Shown here piece by piece: positions 35,211 through 44,257 of a stretch of DNA of 64,000 nt (position 1 is the stretch's first letter; each line of letters begins with the position of its first letter). Position numbers and translations under genes: made by a program. The stretch covers positions 3,100,001-3,164,000 of the forward strand of contig CP186339.1 of assembly GCA_049347715.1 (NCBI GenBank), in the 5' to 3' direction. This DNA is from Thalassotalea_B piscium_A. Its GTDB lineage: Bacteria > Pseudomonadota > Gammaproteobacteria > Enterobacterales > Alteromonadaceae. Below the pieces are notes generated by a model. That model was not told the DNA's origin. It worked only from the letters and a program-made list of their open reading frames with translations, and did not search any database.

Positions 35211-35537
35211 GTGAGCAGAAAAATTCCAGAAAAATGGCAATCGTCAGTAAAAGCAGCTAAAGCAACACAAGTGGCTTTTGATATGGATGAAAAAATCCAA
35301 CTAGAAATACGTAAAGAAGCTTTAGAAGCGGGCTTAAGTCCGTCAGATAAAATTCGAGATATTCTAGGACTTGAAACCAATAAACGCCCTAAACGCCCTA
35401 GATTGACGGTAAGCCTATCTCTTGACGATTACGAAGTTCTCGCTGAAAAATATCAACTAAGTGCGGATCAACAATTAGAGATCAAGCGTAAATTAATGGA
35501 TGATTTAATTAGTTACGTGAATCATAAAAGTAAATAG
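35211..35537 (+). CDS. Small protein with two ribbon-helix-helix-like units
   Basis: 108 aa, starting with GTG two bases after the DUF2491 stop, so it is translationally linked. Two similar stretches each show a strand then two helices: TQVAFDMDEKIQLEIRKEAL continuing to GLSPSDKIRDILGL (about 19-55), and RLTVSLSLDDYEVLAEKY continuing to LEIKRKLMDDLISY (about 63-103). The first fits the CopG/Arc pattern very well, including the GLSxSxxIR second-helix start. A tandem RHH protein would bind a palindrome as a compact dimer-like unit. Three identical palindromes lie upstream of the two units of this cluster, so I infer that it is their regulator. The DNA-binding role is not proven. Confidence 0.6.
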   Translation: MSRKIPEKWQSSVKAAKATQVAFDMDEKIQLEIRKEALEAGLSPSDKIRDILGLETNKRPKRPRLTVSLSLDDYEVLAEKYQLSADQQLEIKRKLMDDLISYVNHKSK

Positions 35538-35917
35538 TATTAATCAATAAAACTACTCCATACTGATTTGCTTGATGTCTTTGCCGTAAAAGCTACAATT
35601 CATCTAGCTTTAAATGGTAATCATCAAAACCCTATATATCATTGTGGCCTCAACAAATAAATGCCAACACCATTACTGAGTATTCTTAGGTAACACTAAA
35701 TGGGTAATTATTGCCACTGCGGTTCTCAATACTAGCAATTAAGCTTTCATTAATGCTTAATTGCTCTAGAGATGGCCAGCTGTTCAAAGCCAAATATCAA
35801 AATAAAAAATTATACCGATTAATCGAGTACAAGATACATCTCCCCAAGGGTGAAGTTGATGCACTGATAACTAAAGAGTAATATCAACCATACCATCACA
35901 TAATACAGCTGCAACGC
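35538..35917. other. Intergenic region with a possible gene remnant
   Basis: About 380 bases without an intact gene. Near 35770-35880 a frame reads DGQLFKAKYQNKKLYRLIEY and onward to ITKE, then a stop, with protein-like composition but no start. It may be the tail of a lost gene. No hairpin terminator follows the RHH-like gene. Confidence 0.35.
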
Positions 35918-36745
35918 ATGAGAATAATAGCCAGTATATTGTTACTCTTTTGTCTGATCGACACAGGAAGTGCTTTTGCACAAAATAAAACGAAAAAAAT
36001 AAGTAAAAGTCATTTTTCTATTGGAGAAACACTTGAATTTAATTCTGTGACTTTAAATGAAAAAAGAGTGATAAATATCTACCTGCCAAGCAGTTATAAA
36101 GCCAATAAGACACAAAATTACCCTGTTATATATCTTTTAGATGGTTCGTCCGATGAAGACTTTATTCATATTTCTGGTTTAGTCCAATTTAATGCATTTC
36201 CATGGATAAATAACATCCCTGAAACAATTGTTGTGGGTATTTCAAACGTAGATCGCAAAAGAGACTTTACCTTTCCAACCGACAATACCTTAGATTTTAA
36301 AGAATTTCCCACAAGTGGACATTCAGCGAAATTCATTCATTTCATCGCAAATGAACTCCAACCTTTGGTAGAAGAAAACTATAGAACCAATAAAACAAAA
36401 ACCATTATCGGCCAGTCTTTAGGAGGCCTACTCGCTACCGAAGTATTATTAAAATCTCCCGAATTATTTGATCATTATATTATTATCAGCCCAAGTTTAT
36501 GGTGGGATGACGGCTCTCTTTTAACCGTACTCCCCCAAATGCCCAATTCACCAAAATCGATTTATATCGGTGTTGGTAAAGAAGGCGAAATTATGGAGAG
36601 AGATGCTAAAAAGCTTTATACTAAGCTGAAAAATACACTTGTAAAAAACACACAAATTAACTTTCAATTTTTTGATAAATTAGATCATGGTGACACTTTA
36701 CATTTAGCCGTTTACGATGCCTTTGGTAAAATATTTAAACATTAA
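35918..36745 (+). CDS. Secreted alpha/beta-hydrolase esterase (esterase D/Fes-like)
   Basis: 275 aa with a signal peptide (1 to about 21, ending SAFA). The fold is that of putative esterases (PF00756 type): YPVIYLLDGSSDEDF near residues 67-81, the nucleophile elbow GQSLGGLLA with serine at about 166, and a late histidine in DHGDTLHLAVY. Members include IroE-like siderophore esterases and acyl-peptide or trehalose esterases; the substrate here is unknown. It is convergent with the CYTH/CHAD gene, with only one base between the stop codons, and no terminator can be seen. Confidence 0.82.
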   Translation: MRIIASILLLFCLIDTGSAFAQNKTKKISKSHFSIGETLEFNSVTLNEKRVINIYLPSSYKANKTQNYPVIYLLDGSSDEDFIHISGLVQFNAFPWINNIPETIVVGISNVDRKRDFTFPTDNTLDFKEFPTSGHSAKFIHFIANELQPLVEENYRTNKTKTIIGQSLGGLLATEVLLKSPELFDHYIIISPSLWWDDGSLLTVLPQMPNSPKSIYIGVGKEGEIMERDAKKLYTKLKNTLVKNTQINFQFFDKLDHGDTLHLAVYDAFGKIFKH

Positions 36746-36746
36746 T

Positions 36747-38243
36747 TTATTCTAGCCAGTACGGCTGCTGCGACATAGCGCTTTGTTTACTATGCTCTAA
36801 CGCTAATAATAAATTATCCAATTTACTTTGATGCCAAACAATCAATTTTTTAGGTGCATCTTCCAATCGCTCAAGTTGCTGATGGATGATCCATAAGCTT
36901 CTCAGTTCACTTAATCCTTGTTGAATATCTAGCCAAGGCATTCTAAATGGATCCCGTAATCGCACATCAAATAACAGTCCGAACCATCCTCCGGTTAGCA
37001 AACTTCTTTTAACTATCTTCCGCAATGCTAGATACTGCTCTATAGTCAAACGTTCATCAGGTAAAACCGACTTCAACTCATGTAAGCTTGCCGAAAGTTT
37101 TTCTTTCGCATATTGGCGATAATTAATTTCGCTCGTTAACGGCGTGAATACATCTTGTGCTTTCGAGATAACAAGTTCTAGCAAAGAAAGTTGTATATCG
37201 TTAAAACGCTCACTATGAAGCAGTTCAATAACATGTGATTGATCTGGAAAACGTTGTTTTTCAATTCTAAGCTGAGCAATAAGTTGCTTACTAAGCTCTA
37301 ATTTTTTACGGTAATTACCCGTTTTATTCATTAATTCTTGCAGATAGACAGCATTATCAAGCCAAGCAAATAATAAAATAAAAGCGCTTAATTTTTCTCT
37401 GATACTAAGCCCTTTTTCATTCAGCCGTAGATCAAATAACCAAAAGGCATGTCGCAACATTACTAATACATCGATCACTTGAACTAAATTAACGTAGTTA
37501 GGCTGTAGAATATAGTGTTCAACAGCAAGATGAAGCTGTTGCAAGCAATGTGAAATACCTTGGCTAAAGTTTTCATTCAAGGTAGGGCCATGAGTATCTA
37601 TTTGTAAATTAGTATCAAGGTCTTGATGTGATTTTTTATGCCACAGTTGATAACCTCTAGCAGCTTTACTTTTAATTCCTGGACGAAGTAATAAACCTTT
37701 AAAAAGTACACGCGCTAAATCAAATAAATGAGCAACGGAGCCTTCCACTAATTCTAATTCAATTTCTGAAATTTCAACTTCTTGCCCATCAGAGGTAATG
37801 CTACCTTGATCAAAGGCTAACTCTATTTGACTCTCTTGAAAATCTATCAACCAAGTAATACGGGTAAAATTAGTGTTAAATAAAGCAATCAGCGCATGTT
37901 CTATTTGGTGAACATCATCTTGTTCACTCCATATATCTGAAGGAAAAAGCGATAAGTCAGGAAATGTACCTTCAATATCAACATTGTATTCTGGTCGTTG
38001 ATGGAGTCCCCCAACAACAACACCGGCTGTTTTTATGGTTTGTTCAAACTGATTATTACAACCACGAACACGCAATCCGTAGTCTTTTTTTCTCAGTGTT
38101 AAGTCTGACGTATCAAAATAACAATTTGACAGTAATTTACTGTTTTTAACAAATTGTAAGTTTTGTGCGCTAAGCAATGACGTGATTTTTGCTTCAACAT
38201 CTTGTGATAGTACGAGATATTTGAGCTCTATCTCAGTGTTCAT
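36747..38243 (-). CDS. ygiF: CYTH-CHAD protein, inorganic triphosphatase YgiF
   Basis: 498 aa. The N-terminal CYTH domain (about 1-200) starts with TEIELKYLV, the ExExK motif that binds triphosphate and metal. Other tunnel residues include RKKDYGLRVRG and QTIKTAG. The C-terminal CHAD domain (about 220-498) is helical and histidine-rich; CHAD domains bind polyphosphate. E. coli YgiF hydrolyses tripolyphosphate. In E. coli ygiF, glnE and hldE are adjacent; here the yjf-like cluster and an esterase separate ygiF from glnE. ygiM is divergent from it, as in E. coli. Confidence 0.88.
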   Translation of the reverse strand: MNTEIELKYLVLSQDVEAKITSLLSAQNLQFVKNSKLLSNCYFDTSDLTLRKKDYGLRVRGCNNQFEQTIKTAGVVVGGLHQRPEYNVDIEGTFPDLSLFPSDIWSEQDDVHQIEHALIALFNTNFTRITWLIDFQESQIELAFDQGSITSDGQEVEISEIELELVEGSVAHLFDLARVLFKGLLLRPGIKSKAARGYQLWHKKSHQDLDTNLQIDTHGPTLNENFSQGISHCLQQLHLAVEHYILQPNYVNLVQVIDVLVMLRHAFWLFDLRLNEKGLSIREKLSAFILLFAWLDNAVYLQELMNKTGNYRKKLELSKQLIAQLRIEKQRFPDQSHVIELLHSERFNDIQLSLLELVISKAQDVFTPLTSEINYRQYAKEKLSASLHELKSVLPDERLTIEQYLALRKIVKRSLLTGGWFGLLFDVRLRDPFRMPWLDIQQGLSELRSLWIIHQQLERLEDAPKKLIVWHQSKLDNLLLALEHSKQSAMSQQPYWLE

Positions 38244-38418
38244 ATAAACCTAATTTTGACCTACAAACTCACACCATACAAAAGCTATTCACCTCTCGCA
38301 ATACCTTTTATGTAAGAATAATGAAAAAATACCTGATTTAGCGAAAACTTAGCTTGATTCCGTCGCCACAAAACCCTACTATTTTTAGTAAAAATATACA
38401 CAGAGAATTTGGTAGGTC

Positions 38419-39018
38419 ATGAAAATATTAAAATGTTTATTTGCTGGTGTTTTTATTCTTTTTAATCCTTTATTACTAGCAGAAGAAACAAGCGATAATT
38501 TAGTCTCAGGCTATATCTCTGATGATTTGTTTATATACATGCATACAGGTCCCGGTAATAATTATCGAATTTTAGGTAGTATCACTGCTGGTGAAGAAAT
38601 AAAATTAACCGGTAAAGTTGAAAATGACTATACCCAAATCATTGATAGTAAAGCTCGTACAACTTGGGTTGAAAATAAATACGTCAGCAAGATCCCCGGC
38701 ATTCGTCAGGAAGTTTCACAATTAAAAGCACAATTAGTCAATCACTCAGATAACAATGAAGACTTAACTAATCAGTTAACTGATGCAAAAAGTGAAATCA
38801 ACCGACTCACCAAAGAATCAAAAGACTTCCAAGTTGAAATCAGTAAAATGACTACAGAGCTTGAAAAAACTAAAGAAAAAATAAAAAACCAAGACACTGA
38901 ATTAAAGAAAGAATGGTTTTTCAATGGCGCTATAGTGCTTATAATTGGTTTGCTACTAGGATTAATCATTCCTAAAATTAGTGGTCGTAAAAAATCGTCA
39001 ATGGATAATTGGGGATAA
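38419..39018 (+). CDS. ygiM: SH3-domain membrane protein YgiM (TIGR04211 type)
   Basis: 199 aa: signal peptide (about 1-21), a bacterial SH3 domain (about 25-95 with MHTGPGNNYRILGSI and TWVENKYVS), a coiled coil (about 98-165) and a C-terminal membrane helix (about 168-187) followed by a short basic tail. The layout is exactly that of YgiM. It is thought to bind cell-wall or other periplasmic ligands; no enzyme motif is present. It is divergent from ygiF, with a strong terminator after it. Confidence 0.87.
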   Translation: MKILKCLFAGVFILFNPLLLAEETSDNLVSGYISDDLFIYMHTGPGNNYRILGSITAGEEIKLTGKVENDYTQIIDSKARTTWVENKYVSKIPGIRQEVSQLKAQLVNHSDNNEDLTNQLTDAKSEINRLTKESKDFQVEISKMTTELEKTKEKIKNQDTELKKEWFFNGAIVLIIGLLLGLIIPKISGRKKSSMDNWG

Positions 39019-39028
39019 TAAATTAAAT

Positions 39029-39060
39029 AAGCGTAAAGTGATTATTCACTTTACGCTTTA
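39029..39060 (+). terminator. Terminator after ygiM
   Basis: AAGCGTAAAGTGA (39029-39041) pairs with TCACTTTACGCTT (39046-39058) around TTAT; the T run is short. Confidence 0.8.
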
Positions 39061-39140
39061 ATTAGCTAAGCACTTTAATTTTCATCATAAGAGTAAAATC
39101 ACTAAATACCTCTCCAAATACAGCAAAGGCTATCTATCTC

Positions 39141-40658
39141 GTGTTAAAAATGTTTCGTTTATATTCAATATATATTGTTGTCGTTTTATTCGGCAATGCA
39201 ACACTCAAAGCTGAGCCGTGGATAGACACATCAAATCTATTTCTAAAAGCGAAAATACAATTACTCGCTGACCAAGGTTACATTAAAACCCCTGTAACTA
39301 CCTATCCTTTGATGTGGGGAGATATTGCGAATGATTTAAAAAACATCAATTTTTCATTGCTTAACGAAACAAATAAAAATGCCGTCACCTATATTAATCA
39401 TCAACTAAAACTGGCACAGAAAAACCTCACAAAACTAGAAGTAAATGTGTCATTAAATGATAATCGGTTTACCAGTTTTGGTGATGCCTTTCGTACTAAA
39501 AATAATATTTCGTTGCATAAAAGCTTTATTACCGATTCGTTTGCAATGAAAATTGCGTCAACTTATAGTAACTCCCCTATCGATGGTGAAAGTAAATCAC
39601 GATTTGATGGCAGTTATATAGCAACTTACCTCGGTAACTGGGTATTTTCTGTTGGTAAGCAAGATAGATGGTGGGGACAAGGTTGGGACAGTAACTTAAG
39701 TTTAACTAATAATGCACGACCAGTGACAGCCCTTGCCGTTTCGCGCAAATCTGCAATTCCTTTCACAATACCATTTACAGAAATCGATATTCCATGGACA
39801 GTCACGTCCTACATGGGGATTATGGATGATAACCGTATAATTAAAGACACCTTACTGTGGGGATTTCGCCTTAATTTTAAACCCTTAGATAATTTAGAAA
39901 TAGGCATCACTCGTCTTGCTCAGTGGGGAGGTGAAGGTCGTAATCAAAATGCCTCCACGTTTTGGAACTTGCTTATTGGTAAAGACAATTGTGGCGCAGG
40001 TGGCCTTGACTGTTCATCAGACCAAGAACCAGGTAATCAACAAGCCGGCTATGATTTAAGATACTCATTAACCTTATTTGATGTCCCTATTGCTATATTT
40101 GGCCAATATTTTGCTGAAGATGGTGATAATAGTAGCTCTTTTAGCTTTTTAACTGAACCTAAGTACCAAGTGGGTATTGATAGCCAACTATCACTTTTTG
40201 GCAATCCGAGTCGTTTATTTATTGAATACAGTGATACTTATGCCGACTGTCGAGATATTTCAGGGGTTAACATAGGCGATTGTTTTTATGAGCATCATAC
40301 CTACCAAACAGGGATGCGTTATAAACAAAGAACCATTGGCAGCCTCTATGATAATGATGCCAGTGTTTTTGTTTTAGGTCTGATAACAGATTTTAAAAAT
40401 GATATGCTTTTAACCTTAAAAGTTAGATCAATGACCCTTAATAAAGATAATCATGATAAAGCACCTGACAGCTTAATTATTGGTAATCCTTTAAGTAAAG
40501 TAAAAGAAGATATAATTATGCTATCAAGTAAATTTCAATACAGTTATAAAAACTGGCGCTATACCCTTGATGCTGATGTTAGCCAGTCTCGTTTCGTAGA
40601 CGATTATCTTAATGACAACAATGTCAATTTAGCGGTAAACGTTGAATACAATTTTTAA
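39141..40658 (+). CDS. Outer-membrane capsule assembly protein, Wzi family
   Basis: 505 aa with a signal peptide (ending near LKAEP) and the Wzi pattern: an N-terminal helical bundle (WIDTSNLFLKAKIQLLADQG, GYIKTPVTTYPLMWGDI), then an 18-strand beta-barrel with GKQDRWWGQGWDSNL, and a last strand ending in Phe. E. coli Wzi is an outer-membrane lectin that holds capsule at the surface. Start GTG 39141 (an ATG three codons later is also possible). The neighbours are a CDP-glycerol transferase-like gene and a secreted lectin, which fits surface polysaccharide, but no full capsule operon is present. Confidence 0.85.
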   Translation: MLKMFRLYSIYIVVVLFGNATLKAEPWIDTSNLFLKAKIQLLADQGYIKTPVTTYPLMWGDIANDLKNINFSLLNETNKNAVTYINHQLKLAQKNLTKLEVNVSLNDNRFTSFGDAFRTKNNISLHKSFITDSFAMKIASTYSNSPIDGESKSRFDGSYIATYLGNWVFSVGKQDRWWGQGWDSNLSLTNNARPVTALAVSRKSAIPFTIPFTEIDIPWTVTSYMGIMDDNRIIKDTLLWGFRLNFKPLDNLEIGITRLAQWGGEGRNQNASTFWNLLIGKDNCGAGGLDCSSDQEPGNQQAGYDLRYSLTLFDVPIAIFGQYFAEDGDNSSSFSFLTEPKYQVGIDSQLSLFGNPSRLFIEYSDTYADCRDISGVNIGDCFYEHHTYQTGMRYKQRTIGSLYDNDASVFVLGLITDFKNDMLLTLKVRSMTLNKDNHDKAPDSLIIGNPLSKVKEDIIMLSSKFQYSYKNWRYTLDADVSQSRFVDDYLNDNNVNLAVNVEYNF

Positions 40659-40675
40659 TTGCAAGAAAAGGCTTA

Positions 40676-41728
40676 TTACCAGAATTTCCAATAGTTAAGC
40701 TTTTTTCGCATTTTAAAATTCCTGATAAGATCTACTGGTTTGGCTTTAAGATTCTTAATGTCATTTTGAAGAAATTCATCAATAGCATCTAAAACTCTCT
40801 CAGAGGAATTTCCATCTGAATAAGGATGTGTATCAGTAATAAATCTTTCGATGTTTTTCATGAGCTCAGATTCTTTTAAAAGTGCTTTTTCAATAGCGTC
40901 CTCGAGCATATCTCCCCTAGAAATATTAAGCATGTAATCTTTTGGTGAAATATTATTAAATGTCACTACAGGTTTATTTTGAAGTAGAAACATAATCAGA
41001 ACCGAAGATGTGTCACAGACCATCACATCTGATTTCTTCAATAAAGGTACTACGTTATCTGTTTCTACAAACGTTAAATAATCATTTTGAAGAGATTTAT
41101 ACTTTTCAATGATCGTTTTTTCCATTTTGGGATGAAACTGAATCAACCAATTCCACTTTTGCTTTTCACACAATTTTTTTATCGTATCGAATAAAATAGG
41201 CGCACAAGATAATGATTTTGAAAAGGTTGAGCAAAATAATATTGTTTTGCGCGTGTTGTTGGATAATTTATCTTCAACATTTGAATAGAGAGGATCTAAA
41301 GCACACCAGCCTGTTTGTTTCACAGAAAAAGTACCGTGTGATTTAGCTAACGCTTTAAATTTATTCGTTGATTCTGGTCCTTGGGTACAATATAAATCAA
41401 AACAATTCCGTACTTTATAATGATCATTCCTACCTTTTTTATCTACTTTACCTGCGTCAAAGCCGTGAAATATAGCAACATTTATCCCAGGTAAAAACGT
41501 TGGTGCTATATTAGCAGGATATAAAGTAGCAATGGCTTGATATTCAAAAACATCATTGATATTTGACAATACTATTTCTGATTTATCAAAATACTGACAA
41601 TTAACACTGTTACCTTCAACAAACCAAGCAACTTCATCCCCTCGCTCTAAAATGACCTTTTGTAATGGGCGAAGAATTGCAAAACTATAATTTTGTGAGA
41701 TATAAAAGAGATAACGTTTGGCTTTCAT
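40676..41728 (-). CDS. CDP-glycerol glycerophosphotransferase-like protein
   Basis: 350 aa with a GT-B-like fold. The C-terminal half has FQFHPKM-like sequence (WLIQFHPKMEKTI), then VCDTSSVLIMFLLQNKPVVTF and THPYSDGNSSERVLDAI, all features of the CDP-glycerol:poly(glycerophosphate) glycerophosphotransferase family (TagB/TagF). In Gram-negative bacteria such proteins build phosphoglycerol-containing surface glycans. No membrane helix; cytosolic or membrane-associated. Convergent with the Wzi gene. The sequence ends in RKKLNYWKFW, an aromatic tail. The acceptor sugar is unknown. Confidence 0.78.
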   Translation of the reverse strand: MKAKRYLFYISQNYSFAILRPLQKVILERGDEVAWFVEGNSVNCQYFDKSEIVLSNINDVFEYQAIATLYPANIAPTFLPGINVAIFHGFDAGKVDKKGRNDHYKVRNCFDLYCTQGPESTNKFKALAKSHGTFSVKQTGWCALDPLYSNVEDKLSNNTRKTILFCSTFSKSLSCAPILFDTIKKLCEKQKWNWLIQFHPKMEKTIIEKYKSLQNDYLTFVETDNVVPLLKKSDVMVCDTSSVLIMFLLQNKPVVTFNNISPKDYMLNISRGDMLEDAIEKALLKESELMKNIERFITDTHPYSDGNSSERVLDAIDEFLQNDIKNLKAKPVDLIRNFKMRKKLNYWKFW

Positions 41729-41864
41729 AAACTACTGACTTTAAATGGGAATTTATACATTAGTAAACATTGGGTTACTAATGTATTCAAAATGATACTA
41801 TTTTACATACGATGAATATAAATTTTAAGCTGGGAATTATATAAAAGTTTGATTTAATTACACT

Positions 41865-42308
41865 TTAATCAACAATTTTCCATTGTTGATTTGCCCCTCC
41901 ATGACATGTCCATGCATATATTTTTCCATTAGCTCCTAAATCAAGACAATTACCTTCACCAGATACGATTTCTGAACCTTTAATTGTCCATTGCTGATTT
42001 GAGTTTCCATTACAACTCCAAACACCTACATAATTACTTCCATGTAAATCATCTAAACACTTAGCTGTTGAACTATCATGTATTATAACCTTATTACTTA
42101 AATATCCTCCAATACGCTCAAAATACCAAGATGAACTCATCAAACACTCAGAAACAGCGACATCATCATTATTTCTATGTAGTCCAACATAATCAAGACA
42201 AGGTTCAGCAGTAGGGTTTGGTGAATGTTTTAATGATAAAATACTTACAGCAAGCGCAGTATTTGAAGCTAAAGCTAATAATAATAAACAACATAATTTA
42301 TTAATCAT
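41865..42308 (-). CDS. Secreted ricin-type beta-trefoil lectin
   Basis: 147 aa with a signal peptide (MINKLCCLLLLALASNTALA). The mature part has the ricin B pattern: KCLDDLHGSNYVGVWSCNGN then QQWTI, and NCLDLGANGKIYAWTCHGG then QQWKI at the C-terminus, i.e. two QxW repeats, with a diverged first repeat. No catalytic domain is attached, so it is a free carbohydrate-binding protein of about 13 kDa when mature. It may bind its own or foreign surface glycans. No partner gene is evident; it sits between the transferase and leuA. Confidence 0.82.
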   Translation of the reverse strand: MINKLCCLLLLALASNTALAVSILSLKHSPNPTAEPCLDYVGLHRNNDDVAVSECLMSSSWYFERIGGYLSNKVIIHDSSTAKCLDDLHGSNYVGVWSCNGNSNQQWTIKGSEIVSGEGNCLDLGANGKIYAWTCHGGANQQWKIVD

Positions 42309-42460
42309 TTCTATTTTCCTTTTTATAAAATATAAATTCTATTATATAATTCCCTAATAAAACACTAGCATAAAAAAAAATATTCTACTAGCTTTTACCC
42401 ATCATTTTCAGCTTTAAAACACCTTAAAATTAAAAGACTAAATAAAAATAGAAGTTTTAT

Positions 42461-42490
42461 TTGACAAAAACTTAGTAAATACGCTATTAA
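42461..42490 (+). promoter_or_regulatory. Candidate leu operon promoter
   Basis: TTGACA at 42461-42466, an 18-base spacer, then TATTAA at 42485-42490. The leader peptide starts 35 bases further on, which suits an attenuated leader transcript. Confidence 0.6.
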
Positions 42491-42524
42491 TAGCTCATCA
42501 GTGTAATAAAATTACAAATAAGAC

Positions 42525-42587
42525 ATGAATAAGACAATTAACACAATTCGCATTAACCTCCTCCTCGTATTTAAGGTACGCGGATAG
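42525..42587 (+). CDS. leuL: leu operon leader peptide
   Basis: 20-codon frame: MNKTINTIRINLLLVFKVRG then TAG. Three successive leucine codons (all CTC) followed by valine is the signature of a leader peptide that senses charged tRNA-Leu. It lies between a good promoter and a terminator-type hairpin in front of leuA. CTC is a rare leucine codon in this AT-rich sequence, which would sharpen the response. The peptide itself is presumably discarded. Confidence 0.85.
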   Translation: MNKTINTIRINLLLVFKVRG

Positions 42588-42618
42588 TTTTTATTGTTGT
42601 TAATTACATAGAATAACT

Positions 42619-42649
42619 AAAACCCGCGCTAACAATCGCGGGTTTTTTT
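42619..42649 (+). terminator. leu attenuator terminator
   Basis: AAAACCCGCG (42619-42628) pairs with CGCGGGTTTT (42637-42646), followed by further T to 42649. CGCGG at 42579-42583, overlapping the end of the leader peptide, can instead pair with CCGCG at 42624-42628. This gives a competing antiterminator when the ribosome stalls at the leucine codons upstream. Confidence 0.85.
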
Positions 42650-42690
42650 ATGCTCCAAGGTTTTTAGCGTAACAATTGAAGGATATACAC

Positions 42691-44241
42691 ATGGATAATC
42701 GAGTCATTATTTTTGACACTACTTTACGAGACGGTGAACAAGCGTTAACCGCCAGTTTATCAGTGCATGAAAAACTTCAAATTGCACAAGCGATCGAAAG
42801 ACTTGGTGTTGATATTATTGAAGCAGGCTTCCCTGTATCTTCCCCTGGCGATTTCGATTCTGTACAACAAATCGCAAAAACCATTAAAAATGCGGTAGTC
42901 TGTGGCTTAGCTCGAGCCGTTGAAGGTGATATTAAAGCTTGTGCTGATGCACTATCCGTTGCCGACCAGTTTAGAATTCATACCTTTATTTCGACCTCAG
43001 ATGTACATGTACAACAAAAATTGCGTAAAGATTTCTCTGATGTTGAGGCTATGGCGATTCATGCCATAAAGTATGCACGCCAATTTACAGATGATGTTGA
43101 GTTTTCATGTGAAGATGCGGGGCGTACTCCGATAGATAATTTATGCCGTATGGTCGAAAATGCGATTAAAGCGGGTGCAACCACAGTGAATATTCCTGAT
43201 ACAGTCGGTTATACCTTGCCAAATGAGTTTGGCGGTATCATTACTAATTTATTTAATCGTGTCCCCAACATAGATAAAGCAGTTATTTCAGTGCATTGCC
43301 ATAATGATTTAGGTTTAGCTGTTGCCAACTCTATGTCTGCAGTACAGGCAGGTGCTAGACAAATAGAATGTACCGTAAATGGTATTGGTGAACGCGCAGG
43401 TAATTGCGCACTAGAAGAAGTCGCAATGATAATGAAAACTCGCCAAGAGTTTTTAGGTGTACACACCAAGATTAACCACCAAGAAATTGCCAGAACCTCC
43501 AAATTAGTCAGTCAACTATGTAACATGCCTGTACAACTAAACAAAGCTATTGTTGGTGGTAATGCTTTTAGTCATTCATCAGGTATTCATCAAGATGGTA
43601 TGTTAAAAGCAAGTAATACCTATGAGATCATGACGCCTGAAAGCGTCGGAATTGCTAAAACTAAATTAAATTTAACCTCTAGAAGTGGTCGTCATGTTAT
43701 TAAACACCGCATGGAAAGTTTAGGTTATCAAGAATCCGATTATGAACTAGAACAATTATATGCTGACTTTTTGGCTCTAGCCGATAAAAAAGGCCAAGTC
43801 TTTGATGATGATTTAGAAGCCTTATTATTTAATATTCAGCAACAAGATGATCAAGATTACTATCACTTAGAAACACTAAATGTTCAAGCTGGTGGAGAAT
43901 TTTCAACAGCAAGTATTAAACTAGTCTCTGGTGAAAAGAGTCAAATCACATCTGCAACAGGTAATGGCCCAGTCGATGCGTTATATCATGCAATAAAAGA
44001 CGCTGTTGATATTGATTTTTCAGTGACTGATTACAAAATATCAAATAAAGGTGCAGGTGAAGATGGCTTAGGTAAAGCAGATATTGTCGTTACTTGGCAG
44101 GGACGGAACTTTCATGGATACGGCTTAACTACCGATGTTATCGAAGCATCAGGATTAGCCCTTATTCATACATTAAATAGCATACATCGCGCTCAAGCGA
44201 TTGCAGAAATAAAAGAAGCACGTGCGGCAAGCAACGAATAA
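42691..44241 (+). CDS. leuA: 2-isopropylmalate synthase
   Basis: First committed enzyme of leucine synthesis: condenses acetyl-CoA with 2-ketoisovalerate. 516 aa from ATG 42691 (GAAGGA seven bases upstream); the longer frame starts with TTG and adds five residues, so it is rejected. DTTLRDGEQAL at the N-terminus, HCHNDLGLAVANS, and GIGERAGNCALEEV are the family motifs. The C-terminal regulatory LeuA dimer domain (about 390-516) for leucine feedback is present. First structural gene of leuABCD, behind an attenuator. Confidence 0.96.
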   Translation: MDNRVIIFDTTLRDGEQALTASLSVHEKLQIAQAIERLGVDIIEAGFPVSSPGDFDSVQQIAKTIKNAVVCGLARAVEGDIKACADALSVADQFRIHTFISTSDVHVQQKLRKDFSDVEAMAIHAIKYARQFTDDVEFSCEDAGRTPIDNLCRMVENAIKAGATTVNIPDTVGYTLPNEFGGIITNLFNRVPNIDKAVISVHCHNDLGLAVANSMSAVQAGARQIECTVNGIGERAGNCALEEVAMIMKTRQEFLGVHTKINHQEIARTSKLVSQLCNMPVQLNKAIVGGNAFSHSSGIHQDGMLKASNTYEIMTPESVGIAKTKLNLTSRSGRHVIKHRMESLGYQESDYELEQLYADFLALADKKGQVFDDDLEALLFNIQQQDDQDYYHLETLNVQAGGEFSTASIKLVSGEKSQITSATGNGPVDALYHAIKDAVDIDFSVTDYKISNKGAGEDGLGKADIVVTWQGRNFHGYGLTTDVIEASGLALIHTLNSIHRAQAIAEIKEARAASNE

Positions 44242-44257
44242 ACAAAAGGTCTAGAAA

